A model generated the notes under the pieces. That model did not search any database. It saw only the letters and a list, made by a program, of their open reading frames with translations, and was not told the DNA's origin. The position numbers and the translations under genes are program-made. Below, piece by piece: positions 59,966-64,000 of a stretch of 64,000 nucleotides of DNA. Each line of letters starts with the position of its first letter. The first letter of the stretch is position 1. Origin of the DNA: Prescottella subtropica (GTDB taxonomy: Bacteria > Actinomycetota > Actinomycetes > Mycobacteriales > Mycobacteriaceae); the NCBI RefSeq assembly GCF_005434945.1, contig NZ_SKCH01000008.1:86234-150233 (forward strand). The letters run 5' to 3'.

Positions 59966-60820
59966 GTGAGCTCAGCACAACCACCCCAGCACGTCTGTTC
60001 GACGTTCGGTCTCCGTGAGGTCGAACCGGTTGCGTTGGGGTCGGACTGGGAAGGTGGATGGCGTCTCGGTGACGTCGTCCTGACCCCGGTCGCCGACCAC
60101 GCGCGCGCCGCCTGGTCGGCGAAGGTCCGCGAAACCCTCGTGGTGGACGCGGTGCGACTGGCACGTCCGGTCCGGGCCACCGACGGCCGCTACGTCGTCT
60201 CCGGATGGCGGGCCGACACGTTCCAGGCCGGCACCCCCGAACCGCGGCACGACGAGGTGGTGTCGCTGTCTCTGCGGCTGCACGCCGCGACCGCGCAACT
60301 CGAGCGTCCCCGCTTCCTGGCGCAGCCGCCCGTCGCGCCGTGGGCCGACGTGGATGTGTTCGTCGCCGCCGACCGCGCGGCGTGGGAGACGGTGCCGCTG
60401 CGGACGGCCCGCGCGGCGGGCGCCCTCGAGGACCTGTCCGCGGACGGCCGGCGCAGCGTCGAGTTGATCGGCCAGCTCGCGTCGCTGCGTAAGCCGGTCC
60501 GTTCACCGGATCAACTCGTCCACGGCGACCTGTTCGGGACGGTCCTGTTCTCCGGCGCCGTCGCACCCGGCGTCACCGACATCACCCCGTACTGGCGTCC
60601 GGCGGCGTGGGCGGCGGGTGTCGTCGTCGTCGACGCCCTGTCGTGGGGCGGCGCCGACGAGGGCCTGATCGGACGGTGGGAAGATCTGCCGGAGTGGCCG
60701 CAGATGCTGCTGCGGGCCCTGCTGTTCCGGCTGTCGGTGCATGCGCTGCATCCGCGGTCCACACCGGAGGCACTGCCCGGACTCGAGCACACCGCCGAGA
60801 TGATCCGGCTGATCCTCTGA
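59966..60820 (+). CDS. TIGR02569 family protein (Rv3205c-like)
   Basis: A 284-residue actinobacterial protein: FGLREVEPVALGSDWEGGWRLGDVVLTPVADHARAAWSAKVRETL, then SPDQLVHGDLFGTVLFSGAVAPGVTDITPYWRPAAWAAGVVVVDALSWGGAD. The LVHGDLFGTVLF and DITPYWRP segments recall the catalytic and metal loops of aminoglycoside-phosphotransferase/choline-kinase folds (HGDL..N, D-P-W/Y), but the loop Asn is not obvious. Kinase activity is a guess. Starting at GTG 59966 agrees with the well-placed -10 box; a longer frame begins at 59834. Confidence 0.78.
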   Translation: MSSAQPPQHVCSTFGLREVEPVALGSDWEGGWRLGDVVLTPVADHARAAWSAKVRETLVVDAVRLARPVRATDGRYVVSGWRADTFQAGTPEPRHDEVVSLSLRLHAATAQLERPRFLAQPPVAPWADVDVFVAADRAAWETVPLRTARAAGALEDLSADGRRSVELIGQLASLRKPVRSPDQLVHGDLFGTVLFSGAVAPGVTDITPYWRPAAWAAGVVVVDALSWGGADEGLIGRWEDLPEWPQMLLRALLFRLSVHALHPRSTPEALPGLEHTAEMIRLIL

Positions 60821-60919
60821 CCGGGGCGGGACGTCCCGGCCCCTGGTGATCGGTCACCTGTATCGGTGATACTGGATCTGGTTCGACCGACCCGAACGAA
60901 CTCGACCGAGGAGGGCGTC

Positions 60920-61186
60920 ATGCACGCCGAACCGGGAGACTGGCTCATCGCCAAGGGCACGACCGTCGGTGCCCCCGACGAGATCGCGCAGATCCGCGAG
61001 GTGCGCGGGGACGACGGCGGCCCACCCTACCTGGTGGTGCGGTTGCACGACGGGCACGAGGCTCTGGTGTTCCCCGGGCCCGACGCCCACATCGTGACGG
61101 CCGCCGGCATGTCCGAACTGGACACGCAGGAGCGCAAGCGGATCGCCGAACTCCAGGAGACGATCGCGCACCGCGACGGACCCTGA
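60920..61186 (+). CDS. DUF1918 domain protein
   Basis: An 88-residue protein, GDWLIAKGTTVGAPDEIAQIREVRGDDGGPPYLVVRLHDGHEALVFPGPDAHIV, matching the small DUF1918 beta-barrel family common in actinobacteria. A short helical tail follows (ERKRIAELQETIA). Function is unknown. The ATG has a GAGGAGG site 6 bases upstream. Confidence 0.85.
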   Translation: MHAEPGDWLIAKGTTVGAPDEIAQIREVRGDDGGPPYLVVRLHDGHEALVFPGPDAHIVTAAGMSELDTQERKRIAELQETIAHRDGP

Positions 61187-61199
61187 CGGATCCCGGGGC

Positions 61200-61889
61200 C
61201 TATCGGCCGTCGTCGGGATCGGTCGTCGCGTATCCGGCGAGGAGTTCACCGAAGAAGCCGCGCGCGGTGGCGAGCGCCCGGTCGGCGTCGCCGGCGACGA
61301 TCGCGTCGATCAGGTCGGTGTGCTCGTCGTGGAGGCCGATCCCGGTCGCGGTCACGTGGTCGAGGACGGTCGCCGCGATCGTCGGCAGCAGCGAGTCGTA
61401 GAACTCGAGATACACCCGGTTGTGGCTCGCGGCGACGATGCCGCGGTGCAGGGCCATGTCCGCGGCGACGGCGGCGGGCAGGTCGGTGCCGTGCCATGCC
61501 GCGGCGCGGGCGTCGAGCAGTTCCCGCAGGTTACGGATGTCGTCGTCGGTGCGGCGCTGCGCGGCCAGGCCGGCCGCGGTCACGTCGAGGGACTGGCGGA
61601 GTTCGACGACGTCGCGTTCGTGGGCGCTCGCGAAGTAGGCGCCGAGGGTGCCGGTGTGCTCGGTGTCGGCGAGCACGTACGTGCCCGAACCCTGCCGGCG
61701 TTCGAGCAGACCCGAGTAGACGAGCGCCTGCACGGCCTCGCGGACGGTGTTGCGTCCGGTGCCGGTGCGTTCGGCCAGTTCGGGTTCGGTGGGGATGCGG
61801 GACCCCACGGGCCAGCGTCCGGAGCGGATCTCGTCGCGAAGTTGCTCGGTGACCTGCGTGATCAGGGTGCTGCGGCGGACGGGTTGCAC
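61200..61889 (-). CDS. GntR/FadR-family regulator
   Basis: A 229-residue regulator. The GntR winged helix is TLITQVTEQLRDEIRSGRWPVGSRIPTEPELAERTGTGRNTVREAVQALVYSGLLERRQGSGTYV. The C-terminal all-helical FCD domain (LRQSLDVTAAGLAAQRRTDDDIRNLRELLD, HRGIVAASHN) has candidate metal-binding His residues, as in acid-sensing FadR types. The GTG at 61889 has AGGAG just upstream; a longer form from ATG 61955 is possible. It is divergent from the MFS gene, which it probably controls. Confidence 0.85.
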   Translation of the reverse strand: MQPVRRSTLITQVTEQLRDEIRSGRWPVGSRIPTEPELAERTGTGRNTVREAVQALVYSGLLERRQGSGTYVLADTEHTGTLGAYFASAHERDVVELRQSLDVTAAGLAAQRRTDDDIRNLRELLDARAAAWHGTDLPAAVAADMALHRGIVAASHNRVYLEFYDSLLPTIAATVLDHVTATGIGLHDEHTDLIDAIVAGDADRALATARGFFGELLAGYATTDPDDGR

Positions 61890-62001
61890 GGTGCTCCTGG
61901 TGGTGGGGACGGGACCTGTCCGCACTGTAACGCTTTGCCACGGTCGTCGGGTCATCCTATGATTTTCGGCGGCACTTCTTTCGCCGCAGCACCGAACCGA
62001 G

Positions 62002-62011
62002 GTAGTACTAC
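62002..62011. promoter_or_regulatory. palindrome before the MFS transporter gene
   Basis: GTAGTACTAC is a perfect 10-bp palindrome ending right before the ATG at 62012, within the 122-bp gap shared with the GntR gene. It is a candidate operator or translation-start structure. Confidence 0.35.
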
Positions 62012-63247
62012 ATGACCGTGACCGCATCCCCGCCCGCGTCCACCGGCCCGCAGCCGCTGCTGAAGGGCCGGCTGCTGGTATTCGCCGCGATCACGATGTC
62101 GGCGTTGACGCTGCGGCTCGCGGTCACGTCGTTCACACCCCTCGCCTCCCAGATCAGCGGCGAGATCGGCTTCTCGTCGACGGTCGTCGGCGTGTTCGGG
62201 ATGCTGCCCACCGCCCTGTTCGCGGTGTTCGGTCTCCTCACTCCCACGATCGGGCGTCGTCTCGGCCTGGAGTGGACGGCGCTGCTCGGCATGATGATGG
62301 CCGGGATCGGCATGCTCGCCCGCGCGATGGTGTCGGACACCTGGTCGCTGCTGGCGCTGTCGGCGCTCGCCCTCGGCGGCATGGGCATCGGCAACGTCGT
62401 CATCCCGCCCCTGGTCAAGCGGTATTTCGGGGACCGGCTGGCGCTCGTGAGCGCCATCTACATCACCGGTGTGCAGATCGGCACGATCCTCCCGGCGACG
62501 GTCGCGGTGCCACTCGCGGACGCGTTCGACTGGCGCATCTCGCTGGCCGTGTGGTCGCTGCTCGGTTTCGCGGCGGCCGTGCCGTGGCTGATGATCCTGG
62601 CCCGCGGCCGGGGCGGTTCCGCGCATCCCGCCGCGGCTGCCGCGTCCACCGAACCGCATCCGTCGGGACGCCCGTGGCGGTCGCCGGTGGGCTGGGGCAT
62701 GGCCGGCATGTTCGGTATGACGTCGCTCATCACGTATTCGATGTTCACGTGGATCCCGACGATCCTCACCGAGGCCGGGGCGAGCGAATCGTTCGGCGGC
62801 AGCATGGTCGCCCTGTTCTCGTTCATGGGTCTGATCGCGGCGTTCGCGGCCCCCAACGTGTGTGCGCGGCTGCGTAATCCGTTCCCCATCGTCGTCGGCT
62901 GTGCGACCGCCTATGCGATCGGGTTCACCGGTCTGCTGGTGGCGCCGATGTCGGCACCGATCCTGTGGGTGGTCGTCGTCGGTCTCGGCCCGAGCACGTT
63001 CCCGATGTCGCTGACCCTGATCAACCTGCGCACCCGCACCCACGCCGGCTCGGCCGCCCTGTCCGGATTCACGCAGGGACTCGGCTACACCGTCGCCTGC
63101 ATCGGCCCCCTGCTGTTCGGCGTGCTGCACGAAACCACCGGCGGCTGGGGCGCTCCCTTCGCTCTCCTCGGGGTCGCCGTCGTCGTCGTCCTGATCTCGG
63201 CATGGGCGGCCTGCAAGCCGCGGATGCTCGAGGACAGCTGGAACTGA
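62012..63247 (+). CDS. MFS transporter, CynX/NimT-like
   Basis: A 411-residue transporter with about twelve membrane helices in two halves split by the loop RGRGGSAHPAAAAASTEPHPSG. Typical segments are LTLRLAVTSFTPLASQISGEIGFSSTVVGVFGMLPTALFAVFGLLTPTIGRRLG and LGGMGIGNVVIPPLVKRYFGDR. These fit the cyanate/nitroimidazole (CynX/NimT) group of the MFS, whose substrates range from anions to drugs. Substrate is unknown here. The divergent GntR gene suggests induction by a small molecule. Confidence 0.86.
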   Translation: MTVTASPPASTGPQPLLKGRLLVFAAITMSALTLRLAVTSFTPLASQISGEIGFSSTVVGVFGMLPTALFAVFGLLTPTIGRRLGLEWTALLGMMMAGIGMLARAMVSDTWSLLALSALALGGMGIGNVVIPPLVKRYFGDRLALVSAIYITGVQIGTILPATVAVPLADAFDWRISLAVWSLLGFAAAVPWLMILARGRGGSAHPAAAAASTEPHPSGRPWRSPVGWGMAGMFGMTSLITYSMFTWIPTILTEAGASESFGGSMVALFSFMGLIAAFAAPNVCARLRNPFPIVVGCATAYAIGFTGLLVAPMSAPILWVVVVGLGPSTFPMSLTLINLRTRTHAGSAALSGFTQGLGYTVACIGPLLFGVLHETTGGWGAPFALLGVAVVVVLISAWAACKPRMLEDSWN

Positions 63248-63275
63248 GGTTTCGGCTAGGGGGAAAGCTCCGGCC

Positions 63276-63560
63276 ATGACTCGTCCGTATTCCCCGGATT
63301 TCAGGGCTCACGCCATCGTGTCGGCCCGTGTAGTTAAGCCGGTCCAGTAGACCGGCTACGAACTGGGTATCAGCGTCGGGCGCCTGCACTCGTGGTTGAA
63401 GCAAGATTGCATCGATCGCGGTGAGATTCCCGGCCGCACGACGGCGAAGTCAGCGGGCGGCGTGCAAGCGGATCCGTGCGCTCGGGACCGAGCGGGTGAT
63501 CATCCAGTAGGCGGCGAAGTTCCTGGGCGAGGACCGGCTGTCGGGGACGGCCGAAAAGTA
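63276..63560 (+). pseudogene. IS3-type transposase orfA remnant
   Basis: The frame starts MTRPYSPDFRAHAIVSARVV and hits an in-frame TAG (63348-63350), then resumes as YELGISVGRLHSWLKQDCIDRGEIPGRTT, both matching the helix-turn-helix of IS3-family OrfA. A frameshift near 63445 follows, after which RRAACKRIRALGTERVII then AAKFLGEDRL can be read in another frame (coiled-coil part), with a second stop between. The orfB half is missing. It is a dead fragment. Confidence 0.75.
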
Positions 63561-63564
63561 GGCC

Positions 63565-63874
63565 ATGTGTCCGGGCCTTACAGCGGCTCCGGCGCAGGTC
63601 GCGGCCTGGATTCGTGGGCATTGGGGCATCGAGAACCGACTGCATTGGGTTCGCGATGTCACGTTGGACGAAGGCCGATCCACCGTCCGCACCGGCAGCA
63701 GTCCACAGGTCATGGCCACCATCAGGAACACCGCGGTCAGTCTCTTCAGATTGGCCGGCCACACCAACATCGCCACCGCGCTACGACACCACGGCCGAGC
63801 CGCACCGGCCGATCGAGCTACTTCACGCCATCTGACATGCAATTACGCGACTTTGCCGGCGTTCTGGGCCCCTG
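63565..63874 (+). mobile_element. ISAs1-type insertion sequence, 3' fragment (copy 1)
   Basis: The frame gives AQVAAWIRGHWGIENRLHWV and RDVTLDEGRSTVRTGSSPQV then RNTAVSLFRLAGHTNIATALRHHGR, the C-terminus of ISAs1-family DDE transposases. A one-base frameshift near 63795 moves the ending (EPHRPIELLHAI) to another frame, so even this part is broken. The N-terminal two thirds are absent. It ends at the terminal sequence whose outward tip is CAGGGGCCC (complement of 63866-63874). Confidence 0.75.
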
Positions 63875-64000
63875 CAGCCCAGGGGCCCGGCAAAGTCGCA
63901 TAACCCCATGTCAGGCGGCATGAAGTAGATCGATCGGCCGGTGTGGATCACGGCCGTGGTGGCGTAGCGCGCCGGCGATGTTGGTGTGGCCGGCGAGCCG
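63751..64000. repeat. long imperfect inverted repeat of two IS tails
   Basis: Bases 63751-63874 and 63880-64000 are inverted relative to each other with roughly nine in ten bases matching by eye, separated by only 5 bp (cagcc). Both arms end in CAGGGGCCC, consistent with ISAs1-type terminal inverted repeats beginning CAGGG. The left arm has six extra bases near its tip. Confidence 0.75.
63880..64000 (-). mobile_element. ISAs1-type insertion sequence, 3' end (copy 2, cut by window edge)
   Basis: On the minus strand the transposase C-terminus RLAGHTNIAGALRHHGRDPH followed by RPIDLLHAA runs from the window edge to a stop at 63911-63913, with the frame intact. Whether the whole element is functional cannot be seen, because the rest lies beyond the window. 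Confidence 0.78.

Overview
The window is a high-GC chromosome segment from a mycolate-type actinobacterium, most probably Rhodococcus. The grounds are dense GTG starts, 1-4 bp stop/start overlaps, WhiB proteins, mycobacterial-type LpqB, DUF3107 and DUF3152 genes, an alkB-rubredoxin cluster and a complete beta-ketoadipate (pca) cluster. From about 8 to 61 kb the gene order follows, from memory, the conserved Mycobacterium tuberculosis block Rv3205c-Rv3262 (moeZ, tetR, rhlE, whiB1, pdtaS, sigH-rshA, aroA-rsgA, desA3, secA1, hpf, lpqB-mtrB-mtrA, tmk, sahH, alkB, manA/manB, whiB2, fbiA/fbiB).

Layout. 0.1-7.6 kb: protocatechuate catabolism, with pcaHGBLRF leftward and pcaIJ rightward from a shared 168-bp control region that carries repeated near-palindromes. 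7.7-10.6 kb: coenzyme F420 genes fbiA-fbiB with a coupled Nudix gene. 10.9-16.4 kb: whiB2, a degenerate zincin-like gene, DUF3499, and the mannose-phosphate module manB-tobH-manA. 16.5-19.0 kb: a cation-efflux protein and an amino-acid permease. 19.1-21.3 kb: alkB, two rubredoxins and a TetR regulator. 21.4-32.7 kb: ahcY, tmk, mtrA-mtrB-lpqB, comF-like, hpf and secA1. 32.7-39.7 kb: lipid genes (a WS/DGAT-type acyltransferase, a ferredoxin reductase and two related desaturases). 39.8-47.9 kb: rsgA-aroA, an SRAP/HMCES protein, an LLM flavoprotein, ybaK, sigH-rshA, ribosomal bL37, a biotin carrier, pdtaS and whiB1. 48.2-61.2 kb: a lipid kinase, phosphoglycerate-mutase-family and GNAT genes, a ParA-like ATPase, a DEAD helicase, a ferritin-like protein, DUF3107, TetR, DUF3152, HAD, moeZ and small conserved genes. 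61.2-63.2 kb: a GntR regulator divergent from an MFS transporter. 63.27-64 kb: insertion-sequence debris (IS3-type orfA remnant and two ISAs1-type transposase tails facing each other).

Most of the window is ordinary core genome, and no clear undescribed defence or biosynthetic system is visible. The points most worth a second look are a dispersed hairpin repeat with compensated base changes (three copies), an exact palindrome shared by the reductase and second-desaturase promoters, a DGAT-family enzyme with a changed active-site motif, bidirectional terminators built into the 3' ends of convergent genes, and many TAGGCT/TANNNT -10 boxes placed for leaderless transcription. No tRNA, rRNA or CRISPR array was seen.
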